A stretch of DNA of 64,000 nt from Haemonchus contortus (lineage: Eukaryota > Nematoda > Chromadorea > Rhabditida > Trichostrongylidae). The stretch lies in the NCBI GenBank assembly GCA_000469685.2, contig LS997563.1:9326940-9390939 (forward strand), written 5' to 3'. Positions within the stretch are counted from its first letter, which is position 1; the number at the start of each line of letters is the position of its first letter. The notes under the pieces were generated by a model. The model was not told where the DNA came from. It worked only from the letters and a program-made list of their open reading frames with translations, and made no database searches. Positions 1 to 10,953 of this stretch are shown here, piece after piece. The position numbers were made by a program, and so were the translations under genes.

Positions 1-1160
1 CTCCCTCTTGTTCTGATCCAATTTAATAAAGTATCTTCTCGCTTTTATTTCCTACCAATTGTTTCCGTAGAACATCTCTTCTCCATTTCTTTTCTTTTAC
101 CAGGCCTCTGTTTTACCTATCAGTGGCGATCTCCATCTAACAGTTCTCTCTGTTGTTCGATCTATACTGCTTTGTTGTCTTTTCGGGAAAACTCCTTTTC
201 GCTCCCATAATTCTCTTTGGTCGTTCACTCCTTTAACATTGTTTCCTTTTTCTGAAAAGTGTTTTTTGGGTTCATCTTTACTCAGTTTGTTTTTTCTACT
301 TTCTTTCTACTTCTATTTTCTCAATTTTTTCCTCACAGTAACAGTAGTCGTTCACCATTTCCTCCTTTTGTTCTGATGTAATCCTCTTCAGGCTTTTCAT
401 AGTAATAGTTCGCTTTTATGGTTCTCTTTTAGCCTACTCAGTCTTTCTTTGCCATTCGTTTCCCTTTCATATTTCACTTTTTCTCTATTTTCTCTGGAGG
501 CTCTGTTCTTCACGGTTTCTGCCCTATTTTTCTCTTTCCTTTTCTCGTCATTTTTGTCTTGTTCCCTTTCTTCTATTTTCCTCTTTCTGTTTTAGTTTTA
601 ATTTCCTCATCTTAGTAATTGTATCTATCTCCTCGTTTTGGGCTATAATTCCATGGGCATCACTTTTGGGGGTAATCCTTTTGGACAGCAGTACCAGCAC
701 AGATGAAGACAGATAGGTGAAAGGGCGGATGCTGTCGGACTGGGAGAGATGCGGAAGAGACAGGGAGTAGGATGGCCGCAGCCAAACAGAACAGGGACAG
801 GCGGAAGCAGACGCGGACGGATTGGAAGGCAGGTTAGCATGGATATATGGAGGCGGGAGGGAGACAGATCCGGATGGACAGGTGGTGAGGGATAGAGGGA
901 GAGGGATGGACAGCAACGCAGAGGAGGGCAGGCTCGGGCGGATACGGAGAGAACAAGGGGGAAGGATGGACAGATGGAGAGGGAGGAGGGGAGGCACGAG
1001 GTGTGGGGGAGAGGGGGAGGGAGCATTGGTAGGAAAGCCACGCGGGCGTAAAACTGTCGAACATAAACACAGTGCTGTATGCCCGCCTGCCTCATTGCTC
1101 CATCCTCCTCCCCTTCCTCATGCACTCGCGCCTGCCCCCCTCCTCTGACTGTTCTTGTCA
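1..1160. repeat. Dispersed repeat, left copy of a large inverted pair
   Basis: Bases 1-650 are T-rich and 690-1020 are G/A-rich, switching to C/T-rich after about 1090. The whole stretch matches the reverse complement of 17,960-19,145 with many exact blocks, for example the runs around 700-760, 815-880 and 1040-1090. The match reaches base 1, so the copy probably continues outside the window. Long open frames on both strands here follow from the composition bias (Ser/Pro/Leu or Arg/Gly/Glu-rich) and are not accepted as genes. Family identity is unknown. Confidence 0.8.
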
Positions 1161-1239
1161 ACAGAATTGAGTTAAAACTGGAACTAAATTTGAATTTGGT
1201 CGAATCCGATTTTTTCTCTCATATAATCCGATTTTTTCT

Positions 1240-1827
1240 CTCATATAGAGGAAGGTACGAGGGTATGAGGATAGCGGGTGGAGGGAAAGCATGGACAATG
1301 CTAAGTATTTGGGAAGTTTCAGAAAGTAGGGAATGGATGGAATGTCAGGTTCTTGTTCGATGAATCGGTATGGATGAAGAGGAGTGGGAGGAGGGGAAAG
1401 GGCGTCATAGAGAGTTTATGGGAGAACTCTGGTTGAGAGAGAGTAAGGCTGAGCGGGAGAATCTTTTTATAACATTCGGCTGCTATGGTGGTCGATTAAA
1501 AATAGGCATCGATCAAATTCATTCTATGGAATCCTTTTCTTTTCGCTATCTTTTGTCTTCTGCATTTATTGTTATCTCTTTATTTTCTTTTCTACCATAT
1601 CTTTTCTGATTGTGAGATTTCATCATTCATTGAATTTTCATTCTACGTTCTCCTGTTTGTTCATCTCCGATCATTGTTCTTCTTCATCACACCCGTAGCT
1701 TTTGATTTTTTTATCTTCTCAGTTTCTCAGTTCGCTTTTCTATTTTATCTTCACTGTCCCCTTCAGTTTTTATGATTAATTTTCTTTTTTCTCTTCTCTT
1801 CCCCTTCATTTTTTCCTTCTCTATGCC
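1240..1827 (+). repeat. Dispersed repeat block, copy 1 (direct partner at 16.8-17.5 kb)
   Basis: This stretch runs from a G-rich part (about 1255-1440) into a pyrimidine-rich part (1560-1825). It aligns in the same orientation with 16,800-17,535, including the GGTATGGATGAAG-like block near 1368 and the shared TTCAGTTCGCTTTTCT block near 1728. It stops abruptly at the start of the RTE remnant at 1828. The partner copy carries an extra foldback insertion that is absent here. Confidence 0.7.
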
Positions 1828-2725
1828 TGGTACCACCGCACTGAACCACGCGATGCTGCAACTGGACTGCGACGATAAAGGCATCAACATCGACGGCAAG
1901 AAACTAACTAACTTGCGCTTTGCAGGCGATATCGTCCTCATCAGCCAGGACCGAGAAGAGCTGCAGCAGGTGGTGGAGGAGTTGGACGACGTCAGCAAAG
2001 CCATCGGCCTCACGATGAACAGGAGCAAGACAATGGTCATGCGAAACGAATGGGCGGATGCGTCACCCATCACACTAGAAGGGACCACATTACCGTTCAC
2101 TGACTCCTATGTGTACCTCGGCCGTCTCATTTCGATGGACAACAACCTGCGTGCAGTGATTATGAGGCGCAGAAGATGCGTGTGGGCGGCACTCGGAAAC
2201 ATAAAAGAAGCGGCTCATCTCATATCGGACAAGAAAGTACGAGCTGACCTTTCTGACTCCACGGTATTGCCAGCACTGTTACGCATCCGAGACCTGGGCG
2301 GAGAACAAGACGTCGACGCTAATGTTGGTTCGCGCACAAAGAGCTCTAGAGCGGACGCTACTGAAGATCAACCGCGCAAAGCAGAGAAGTCTCAACCTCC
2401 GCAGCGCAGACATATGCTCAATGTCCGACATCCGTGACGCCGAAACGTACGCGTGGAACGCAAAGTGACGATGGGCACGGCACGTGGTTAGACGTACGGA
2501 CGATAGGTGGACCACTCGCGTCACGTTCTGGTGCCCACGTGAGATTAAACGCACACTTGGCCATCCTGCAACGAGATGGAGTGATTCACTGAAAAACTTC
2601 AGGTAAACGATGGTCAACACTTGTCCTCGACCGCTCAAGATCGTCAAAAATGGATGGAAGCGTGTGCTCGCCGCTGAGGATTATCAGCCGACAAGGAGCG
2701 TCCAAGTATCCAAGTAAGTATGCCT
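1828..2725 (+). pseudogene. RTE-type non-LTR retrotransposon remnant: reverse transcriptase thumb to C-terminus
   Basis: The translation begins inside the RT palm and continues to the typical RTE C-terminus. Visible marks are a region resembling the family FADD active-site box (FAGDIVL near 1918-1938), the KTMVMRN and SYVYLGR blocks, and later, in another frame, WARHVVRR, DDRW and the RPLGRPATRW-like tail. The second catalytic aspartate position reads Gly (FAGD), which would abolish catalysis. A frame change near 2275-2280 and stops at 2470 and 2606 show it is dead. The 5' part (endonuclease and RT fingers) is absent, as in 5'-truncated LINE insertions. The 3' end shows a repeated AAGTATCCAAGTAAGTA-like tail. 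Confidence 0.85.
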
Positions 2726-3800
2726 GGTAACCAATAAGGATAGTTCTTATTCTTATCGATGGCACGGTGGTATTGCTACGATCACAGGAAAACCTGGAGC
2801 GGAGGTAGGTGCAAACGCGAGTTTAGTAGTTGTCTACACTTAGCGAATATGTAGCCAGCGAGAATGCTGCAGCAAATTAACTCGGCCTCGGCAGGTAATG
2901 ACTTGTTTGATCTTCGTTCTGAGCGGATTTGATTTTGTTATCCTTGTAAGGACTTGTAAATGCGTGTGAAAAATGAGAAGTGGAACGCCGGCTGTCACGC
3001 TTAGTTAGGAGAGGTACAGTTCGCTGCGGTCGATCCCTATCTCTAACACGTGCAGTAGTCCGTACACTCGTCGACTATGGACACAGCACTCCTCTACATT
3101 TGGGTGAAAGGTTCATGCGATTGGCGAATCATACCCACCCAACAATCACAGGTGAATTGCGCTCTCAAGGGGAAAATGTTCATTGCGGTCGTATTGGTGC
3201 ACAGGTATTGCTACAGGAATACTAGATAGTACATTCTTCCAGGTACATGGTTGTGTTTGGCGAGTTCCCGATGAGTTTTCTGGAGAGTTGGACTTGCAGG
3301 AAATCGGATACCATCGCTTAACCGGTACTGTTTAATTGACCAAGACGATTTCGATGTTCGTGAAGGCTCGACGAACCTGGAGCGTGTTGTCCATGCAAAG
3401 CATAAGAAATGATTGTATTCGAGTGTTGCCTGCGGTAACCGAGCGTCGAATAGTAACTCTGCAGTTTTTGAGTAAGTTTACTTAGCGATGGTAAAGGGAC
3501 AGTTACAATCGATATACGCTTAGTCGCTTGGCTGGCCGCCAGCTAACGCTGACAGCTAGTTCGTCGAGTATAGCTGCTATCATAGGAGTTTCATGCATTC
3601 CTTTGCAGTACCGATAGAGTGTGCTAATCAAACGATGCAATGTCGAACATATCAATATTCGAATAAAACGGCCCCTGCAGCGCCGCCATCACCTCACTAC
3701 AGAACTGTGATCATAGCAGGAGCTGTAGAACATTCACTGCCAGAATCTTACATAAAAAGTACTGTAAGCCAATGTTATGCCTCCGAGGGTGATAGTAATA
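2726..3800. other. No gene recognised
   Basis: Unique-looking sequence between the RTE remnant and the mariner. Short open frames at 2980-3225 and 3593-3817 on the plus strand show no motif I recognise. The mariner at 3801 is inserted at a TA inside this DNA. Confidence 0.4.
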
Positions 3801-4693
3801 TTAGGGTTGTAACATAGATTCGTAGAGTTTTGCGTTAGAGTCATTTTACAACGAGTTGCTTTGTTTTTTCGCGGAGTGTATATACTCATTCGAAAAAGCT
3901 CTTTCTTCTCTGCAATATAGTTCTATTCGTTTCTTTGGACAATCTAATTGTTCGTCTATTTTCTGGCTCAGAATTGGAACATCCAGGAGGAACAAATCAG
4001 CATTTTCGACATCTGCTTTTCATCGAGGTCAAAAAGCAGCCGAAGCCGCTCGGGACATATGCAGTGTGTACGAGGAAGGTGTCTTAGGTGTGTCTCTGAG
4101 TGGCCCCAGGAGAGACACCGAAGCCGAGAGTCAAGCAAGACCTTCACTCAAAAAAGGTCATGATTTGCGCTTGGTGAGACTGGAAAGGCATGGTGCACTG
4201 GGAAATGCTCGAACCAAACGCTACTGTAAACAAAGAGGTCTAGATTGTTCAGCTAAACCGTGTTAGTGAGGCTACTCGGCTGAAGAGACCCGATAGACAA
4301 GGTCAGGTCATCTTGCTCCACGACAACGCCAGGCCCCATAATGCCTAAGTCGTCAAAACAGCACTCCAAAAGCTTGAATGAGTGGTTCTTCAGCATCCAC
4401 CGTGCTCTCCGGATCTTGCATCTACCGACTACCACCTTTCCGCTCTCTGTCAAACCAAATGAGGGGTGTAACCTTCGATGGCGAAGAGGTTCTTGAAAAC
4501 TGGCTCAACAACTTCATAGACACCAGACCGGCCGATACTTGGCGAAACGGCATCAACAAGTTGGTCGAGAGATGTGAGGAGGTCGCAAACAGTAACAGGA
4601 GGATACATCATTGATTAATTTACTATTGTAATTATTGTTTTTTGTCAAAATAAATCTTCGTGAAAAACTCTACGGACTTATGTTACAACCCAA
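3801..4693 (+). mobile_element. Mariner-family transposon, internally deleted and inactivated
   Basis: The element is bounded by inverted ends: TTAGGGTTGTAACATA at the left and its imperfect complement TATGTTACAACCCAA at the right, extending inward through a shared CGTAGAGTTTT block (about 30 bp). TA dinucleotides lie on both sides (3799-3800 and 4694-4695), as expected for mariner. Inside are transposase fragments on the plus strand: an N-terminal helix-turn-helix piece (KAAEAARDICSVY near 4035-4075), the WWDWKGMVHWE-like stretch near 4170-4205, the HDNARPH box near 4318 and the CSPDL-like box near 4405, then the C-terminus to about 4614. Frames change several times and stops occur. At 893 bp it is shorter than a usual 1.3-kb mariner; the catalytic middle is partly deleted. 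Confidence 0.85.
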
Positions 4694-5229
4694 TATTTAC
4701 TTTCAGGCCTAAAAGAAATACTAGACTACGGTTACAAAGGACGGGTCGCAGTCGCTCTTGATGCTATCAAGCATTTAAATCAATAAAAATCCAATAATAA
4801 TACAGTTTTTTGTCCATAGGGGTAAAATAAATTGGTGGCGGTGAGCTGTAGACATTATACAATGAATGAAGCCAAATCTTACAATTTTGCACCAGCTCGA
4901 GTCTGTTCATTGAGAAAAGCTGTATATTAGAACTCGCGTCTTTTGTGAGTGCTTGTATCCGGCTTTTTCTCTAGAGCTCTTGGCTTCGCAGTAGTGAAAT
5001 AGTGGGATTTGAGCTGTTGGGTCTGATGAGAATTGAAGAGCGGCTGGTCACGAAGTCGGCTGGTCCTATTCTCCTCATCCCTTACTGTTTTCGCCCACAA
5101 TGAGAAGACCGTTTCTTCAGCTCATCATGTGAACGAGGTAAACGGAAAGGCTCGTCTTAATTAGGCGACTGAAATTTTTTTTTGACCTTTTGCTATCTTT
5201 TCTGGGGAAACATCCTTCTAATAGTCAGA
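4694..5229. other. No gene recognised
   Basis: AT-moderate sequence after the mariner. No coding motif, RNA gene or strong repeat is seen. Confidence 0.4.
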
Positions 5230-5755
5230 TGACTGTGCTGTCAAGGTGAGTGGTGTTCGATGGTCACTAACCAGTTAGTGATGGGGCTCATTTAAAGGTC
5301 GCAATAGAACCACCCAATCAGACCGCCCGTGCTTATCGATTCTTTCACGCTGCTAGGAGTGGCTCGTCTTTTGTCGTATTTTTTTCCGTCTCTGTATTTT
5401 CTTCAATTATACTTATATTTTTTATAAGGAGCCGGGTTCAATTCCAAGTTGATGCAAGCTTTTTGCAATTCTCCCATTGATTATCTTTTCGTAAAAATGT
5501 TAGCCTGCCTTTCACTTTCTGCATGCGATATTTGAGTGATTTCTACGACGAGAAATTCAAGCAGTCTATTTAGCCATTCAAAAAGTAAACTCATCAATCT
5601 CGAATGCTTTAACAACGACGATTGCACCGAGTGACGGTACTACTTTGTCGAGTAATGGTATTACTTTGTTTGTCGCGTTCACAACTGGTAACTATAGAAG
5701 GTTCCGATTCTTTCTGGCACAACTGTCAATGAGATAACTTTGGGAGAAGCTGAGT
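5230..5755 (+). repeat. Dispersed repeat with tRNA-like T-arm, copy 1
   Basis: This stretch has homologues at 14,430-14,745 (same strand) and 22,150-22,735 (opposite strand). Shared landmarks are an ACCGCCCGTG block near 5320, a tRNA-like T-arm/B-box (GGGTTCAATTCC near 5430) followed by GATGCAAGCTTTTTGCAATT, and a CACAACTGGTAACTATAG block near 5680 with CTGTCAATGAG behind it. Two 21-bp tandem copies (5628-5648 and 5649-5669) lie inside. The T-arm and the following tail relate it to the SINEs at 13.9-14.4 kb. No protein is encoded. Confidence 0.65.
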
Positions 5756-6202
5756 TGGGAGGGAGGGTTTGCTTCAGGAGGCGCTATTATTCGAAGGATC
5801 TCACACTTTAGACCACTAACTACTCATGCCAACCTAAATCTTCCGAGCCTGATAGCTGCTTGACTAGAAAAGGGGGTCTTTGAGAGAGATGGAAGACTGG
5901 TGCTTCCGTAATGACTCTTCGAATTTAACAACCCCCTTACAATCCTGAATAAAATTTGTTTTGGGTGCTTTCCACTTAGGGATTGATCGTTGGTGGAGAA
6001 CCATGTGGTAGACAGAATCTGATTCCTGTCTACTAGGTCTTCCAACTCTTTGTGGTCCTTCATTGATACCATGTGGGCATGGAACTTGACATTTACATCA
6101 CCGAGGTCATTGTGATAGCCAATCGCCCAGATGCCTTCTAATCGCATGTGAACTCTGGTTTGAGCCATAATTGTCTCGAGGAATCTGTTCGCAGCTGGAA
6201 TC
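5756..6202. other. No gene recognised (5' flank of the gypsy element)
   Basis: A minus-strand open frame crosses 5824-6234, but its upstream end lies in the LTR and the rest has no recognisable motif. I see no evidence for a gene. Confidence 0.35.
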
Positions 6203-6330
6203 TGTTGGGAAATGATAGTAGTGTTTACTATCATGCCGTATCACTGTGTATAAAAGTGTAATCTGTTGAGTATGGTTCATTCTTTGTGTCAACTCCAATA
6301 AAGGACTCACTAGCCGCCTGTGGAGTTACA
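6203..6330 (+). repeat. 5' LTR of the gypsy element
   Basis: 128 bp, TG...CA ended. It contains a perfect 7-bp stem (GATAGTA...TACTATC, 6214-6232), a TATAAAAG promoter box at 6249-6256 and an AATAAA polyadenylation signal at 6297-6302, a compact U3-R-U5. It differs from the 3' LTR by one base near its start (GGGAAATG versus GGGGAATG). Confidence 0.95.
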
Positions 6331-6335
6331 GCAAG

Positions 6336-6353
6336 TGGCGATCAGGACCAGGA
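6336..6353 (+). promoter_or_regulatory. Primer-binding site (putative)
   Basis: The sequence TGGCGATCAGGACCAGGA starts five bases after the LTR end. A TGG start complementary to a tRNA CCA end at this distance is the usual arrangement for gypsy minus-strand priming. The primer tRNA species was not determined. Confidence 0.6.
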
Positions 6354-6411
6354 TCAAAGGAACAGCGAAAACTCCCAGCAACAAGTCATCCCAAGAAGAA
6401 GCGGAGACAAG

Positions 6412-7255
6412 ATGCCCAAGTCATCTGGAGATGGAGCTGCTCCTGCTCATACGACACAGCTCGAGGTACTCATTCAAACTATGGTACAACAACTACAACT
6501 TCAGCATGAAGAGATGAAAATACAGCATGAAGAGATGAAAATGTTGTTATCCCCGTTGGTGTCGAGCAGAGGAGGCGCACAAGAGACCCAGAAGAGCCAA
6601 TATAACCAGTTAAACAAGGATGTCGAGAAGTTTGTGGCAGATGAAGATGCTGGACAGACTTGACTACTGGTTCAAGAGGTATGGGCCTATCATAAGAGCT
6701 TCGACTATTCCAGAAGATAAGAAGAGAGACCTTATCCTACTGAAGCTCGATGATGCCGCATATCGTAAGTATGCAGATGATATTCTACCTTCACAACCGC
6801 ACGAGATTAACTTCAACACGACGGTGAGGAATCTTCAAAAACTGTTTACATCCAAGAAAACTTTGATACGTAGACGTTATGAGTGCTTGAGGATAACGTG
6901 TCCTCCTCTCACTCAAGATAACGTACCGTTTCGTGATTACGCGAATACAATAAAAAAGATGGATGAAGATGCTGCGCTGAAGGAGATGGATTACACGTTA
7001 ATGAAGACCTTACAGTTCGTGGCGGGACTTCAGGACCCTTTATTACGGGAAATACGTCTCAGAATGCTTCGCCGATTTGATACGCAACCAGAAGACGCAC
7101 CGCTCACAATCGAAGATCTCGTTGCAGAATGCGAAAATATCACAGCATTGAAGATGGATACCGCAAACATGGAGGCAAGCCATGGTGTGCATGCCGTGCA
7201 GAAAAAGAAGGTCAAATGCTTCAAATGTGGAGGACCACATTACAAAACCTTCTGT
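6412..7255 (+). pseudogene. gag of the gypsy element, frameshifted
   Basis: Gag packages element RNA into virus-like particles. The first in-frame ATG is at 6412; an open frame also extends upstream into the LTR without an ATG. The first segment includes a Gln/Glu/Met-rich repeat (about 6500-6545) likely to be helical. Reading is open to a stop at 6661-6663 and the homologous frame resumes from the other phase by 6620-6665 (WFKRYGP). The capsid-like region follows. A nucleocapsid zinc knuckle, CFKCGGPHYKTFC, lies at 7217-7255 with CX2CX3HX4C spacing, and is followed by a basic stretch. Confidence 0.85.
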
Positions 7256-7339
7256 CCTCTTCTCATGAAACAGTCTCCGAAGAAACCGAAGAGGATGCAC
7301 CACCGGCACAAGAGGAATAAATGCAAAAATGTTGCCACA

Positions 7340-7603
7340 TTCTCCGGTGAGCACGCTAGGACATATATCAACGTTGATGTTCAAGGGCACAAACTACGTT
7401 TCCAACTGGACACCGGAGCTGATATAACGTTGATATCACGTCACACATGGAAAAAGCATGGATTCCCTACTTTGGAACCCTACGCTACGCCAGTCAAGAC
7501 GGCAGATGGATCGCCAATGAAGATAGATGGAAGATGTCATACCGAGTTCTCTGTGAAAGACCGCACCAATGGTGAACAACACCACGGAAATGGCTACTGT
7601 TGA
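7340..7603 (+). pseudogene. Aspartic protease of the gypsy element
   Basis: The retropepsin active-site triad appears as LDTGAD at 7406-7423 (DTGA at 7409-7420), in the same frame as the zinc knuckle, with the expected TLIS following. The domain matures Gag and Pol. The frame is interrupted by TGA at 7601-7603, after which similarity resumes in the same phase (NLLGLEWC near 7618), so this stop separates protease from RT. Confidence 0.85.
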
Positions 7604-9157
7604 GTTACGGAGAGCACAAACCTACTTGGTCTAGAATGGTGCACTCAACTTCCTGCATACAAAGAGTTGCAAGAGAAGTATCACTGCCGAATGGTGAAGG
7701 ATTCAGAAGCTATCAGGAATTCCTCAGTGGCGGATCTGATGAAACAGTACACAGAGGTTTTCAAGAGCGAGCTAGGTCTATGCAGGAAAGCAAAGGCGAA
7801 GCTATTCCTGAAAGAGAACGCAATACCGGTTTTCAAAAAGAAACGACCAGTCCCTTTCGCCTCAATTCCTCATTTGGATGCAGAGATTGACCGGCTAGTT
7901 TCCGATGGAGTGATCTCATCAGTCGATCATTCGGAATGGGCCGCACCCATCGTTGCAGTCAAGAAGAAGAACGGGCAGATTCGCTTATGCGCCGATTTTT
8001 CAACAGGATTGAACGATGCCCTGCAGTTGCACAACACCCATTACCTACAACGGAAGAGGTGTTCACGAAGCTGAATGGAGGACAATTCTTTTCACAAATT
8101 GACTTGGCTGACGCATATCTGCAGATAGAAGTCGAGAGCAGATCGAAGGAGATGTTAACGATAAACGCACATAGGGGCCTTTACCGTTATAATCGTCTAC
8201 CCTTCGGAGTCAAGTCGGCGCCAGGCATATTTCAGCAAATTATGGACTCTATGATTTGTGGACTACAAGGCGTTGCCCCATATCTAGATGACATCATTGT
8301 CACAGGACACACATACGAAGAGCATTGCAGAAATCTGGAGACCCTTTTGAACAGGATTTCAGAGTATGGTTTCCATGTCCGACTTGTGAAATGCCATTTT
8401 CTCATGCCTATGGTTCGCTATCTCGGATTCATTCTCGATAAGGACGGACGTCGTCCTGATCCGGAGAAAATTGAGGCTGTTCGCCAGATGCCAGTGCCAT
8501 GGAATGTCGCAGAAGTTCGCTCGTTTTTGGGAATGATCAGTTACTATGGATCATTTGTGGCCGAAATGCGCCAAATACGCGCCCCACTTGATGAACTTCT
8601 GAAGAAAAATGTCCCTTCCCGCTGGACAAGCAAGTGTGATGAGGCTTTCAAACGCGCCAAAGAAGTACTATCCTCGGATCTACTTCTGACACACTTCGAC
8701 CCCAGCTTGGAAATCATAGTCGCTGCTGATGCCTCGGACTATGGAATTGGAGCCGTGATTCTTCACAAGATGCCTGACCGTACAGAAAAGGCCATTTGCC
8801 ATGCAAGTAGAAGTCTCACTACTGCGGAAAAGAATTACGGTCAAATTGAAAAGGAGGGACTCGCTCTGATATTCGCAGTTAGGAAATTCTACCGCTATAT
8901 ATATGGACGCCAATTCAAGTTGTTGACAGATCACAAACCGCTGCTGCACATTTTCGGACCGAAGAAAATGGTGCCGATCTATACTGCAAATCGACTACAA
9001 CGGTGGAAACTAATACTCATGGGATACGACTTCAGTCTGATATATCGAAGCACGACTGAATTCGGAAAAGCCGATGCATCATCGAGACTCATTCCAGCAA
9101 AACCGAATCAAACTGAAGATGTTGTAATGGCCAAAATAGAGCAGGATATTCGCAGTG
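7604..9157 (+). pseudogene. Reverse transcriptase and RNase H of the gypsy element
   Basis: RT blocks are in order: the fingers motif WAAPIVAVKKK (about 7936), LCADF (7987), QIDLADAYLQI (about 8095), LPFGVKSAPG (about 8198) and the catalytic YLDD box at 8281-8292. RNase H follows with ADAS (catalytic Asp codon at 8728), EKEGLAL and LTDHKPL. The connection ends at KADASSRL near 9070, the usual gypsy tether. A frame change at about 8026-8033 splits the fingers; from there the frame is open to 9162, where another frame change is needed to continue into integrase. Both catalytic aspartates of the YLDD box are kept. Confidence 0.93.
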
Positions 9158-10523
9158 TATGAAGCTACCATAAAAGCATCACCAGTGACCAGAATCCTGA
9201 TTCAAGACGAATCTGAGAAAGACGAAGAGATAGTCAAGGTCACCAGAGCACTGAAACAAGGAGTATGGCCGAGTAAGCCTGGAAAAGAAATGCAAAACTA
9301 GAAGGCCTTACGGCATACACTGTCGGTGCAAGATGGATCTCTGTACTTTGGCCACAGAATCGTTGTCCCAAAGTCACTTCGTGGCGCCGTACTGAAGCAA
9401 CTCCACGATGGACATCCGGGAATGACAAGAATGAAAATGCTTGCAAGAGAATATGTGTATTGGACTAACATCAATAAAGACATTGAGGAAAACGTGCAAA
9501 AATGTCGTTACTGTCAAGAAACAGCCAAGATGCCAAGACAGACAGTTCTATGCTCATGGCCTGACGAGACAAAACCATGGAATCGAGTTCACAGATTTCG
9601 CCGGACCCATCAACGGAAAGGTGTACCTTGTGGTAGTCGATTCGTACTCCAAGTGGCCAGAGGTCCTCGAGATGTCGTCGTCCACAGTAAGAGCAACTTT
9701 GAGAGAACTCAAGACGCTGTTTGCACGATTCGGAAATCCAAGAGTGCTTGTGTCAGACAATGGAACACAGTTCACATCAAAAGAGTTCCAAGAGTTCTGC
9801 GAGAAACAAGGCATAGAACACATACGCTCACCGCCCTTCCATCCGCAATCAAACGGACAAGCTGAGCGTTTCGTCGACACGCTGAAGAGAGCTTTACTCA
9901 AATCGAAGGGAGGAGAGAAGTCGGAGCTCCTAGCAGAGTTTTTAAAATGCTATCGAAGGACGCCGAGTACCATGACTCCCAAACAACTTTCTCCACCAGA
10001 GTTATTTCTTGGACGTCAGCTACGGGCAACCTTGACGCTGCTGAAGGAAGAAATAAGAAATGAAAAGGGATCAGGCAAGACAAGGATAGAAAGACAGTAT
10101 AATCTTCACCATGGAACACGTGAAAGATCGTACCAAATTGAAGATCCAGTTTATATTCGGAACTATCGTCCTGGACAACAAAAGTGGATTCCTGCCCACG
10201 TGAAAAACCGTTATGGACGAGTACTGTACGACGTTTTGACGGAAGACGGGCAATTGTGAAGAAGACACACCAACCAAATGCGAACCAGATCACAACCAAG
10301 TGCCACTGATCAAGCAAAGAAAACAGTTGGTGAACCTTCCCAGTATGAAAATCCACAAGAAAAGTATAATGAAGTGCACAATGAAGAAGTGCAACCCACA
10401 AGAGATCCCAGCAATGAAATTATGGATCCAAATACAACCGCCACAGTATTGAATAGAATGAACCGACAACGCCGTCCACCCGATCGTCTTCAAGTACGCC
10501 CGAGGAAGAAGACATATGTGTGA
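9158..10523 (+). pseudogene. Integrase of the gypsy element with C-terminal tail
   Basis: The N-terminal zinc-binding region shows GHPGMTRMK and CRYCQ (about 9412-9525). The catalytic core has aspartates at 9594 (TDFAGP) and 9756 (SDNGTQF) and glutamate at 9864 (GQAERF), giving D,D-35-E spacing. Breaks are a TAG at 9299, a frame change near 9580-9590 and a TGA at 10257; the same frame then remains open to 10523 and encodes a hydrophilic Arg/Gln-rich tail. No chromodomain is recognised. All three catalytic residues persist despite the breaks. Confidence 0.92.
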
Positions 10524-10535
10524 TACATTCATCAT

Positions 10536-10544
10536 AGGGGGAGG
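10536..10544 (+). promoter_or_regulatory. Polypurine tract
   Basis: AGGGGGAGG lies immediately upstream of the 3' LTR, the position used for plus-strand DNA priming in LTR retrotransposons. Confidence 0.85.
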
Positions 10545-10672
10545 TGTTGGGGAATGATAGTAGTGTTTACTATCATGCCGTATCACTGTGTATAAAAGTG
10601 TAATCTGTTGAGTATGGTTCATTCTTTGTGTCAACTCCAATAAAGGACTCACTAGCCGCCTGTGGAGTTACA
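10545..10672 (+). repeat. 3' LTR of the gypsy element
   Basis: 128 bp, identical to the 5' LTR except for one base near the start. It keeps the TATAAAAG box and AATAAA signal. Confidence 0.95.
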
Positions 10673-10953
10673 ACAAGATCCATGTGCATACGTCATCATT
10701 TCAATCAGGTCTTGCTCCAATTCATGGAAACTTGAAGAGATCTGGAATGATTGCAGCTTCGAGGTGCAAATTACAAAGGTCGTAAGTGAGGAAGGTAAAT
10801 TTAAGGGTGTTTCTGAAGGTATGAAAAATTGCCAATTCCCGATGGTGTGCACGTCATCCACATGTAGCAGGCTGCTCAGCGAGCCAACTACGTTAATAAG
10901 TTAAGACGCATGTGGCAACGTCTCCTACCTAACCCCTCCCCGCTTTCCCTGGC

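Larger units (their letters stand above)
6203..10672 (+). mobile_element. Ty3/gypsy LTR retrotransposon, structurally complete but coding-dead
   Basis: The element has two 128-bp LTRs beginning TGTTGG and ending TTACA, a primer-binding site next to the 5' LTR, a polypurine tract next to the 3' LTR, and gag-protease-RT-RNase H-integrase order, which defines Ty3/gypsy. Seven breaks are visible: frame changes near 6660, 8030, 9155 and 9585, and in-frame stops at 7601, 9299 and 10257. I see no target-site duplication: the flanks GGAATC and ACAAGA do not match. No chromodomain or envelope gene is recognised. Family assignment rests on the domain order and motifs described in the sub-features. Confidence 0.95.

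Noticed and set aside
548..1161. Overlapping long open frames on both strands (Ser/Pro/Leu-rich and Arg/Gly-rich)
   Set aside because: They follow from the purine/pyrimidine bias of a dispersed repeat; the homologous frames at 17.8-18.5 kb are shifted and no domain is present.
5824..6310. Minus-strand open frames overlapping the 5' LTR
   Set aside because: Their upstream ends derive from the LTR (the same peptide start recurs at the 3' LTR), and no motif exists.
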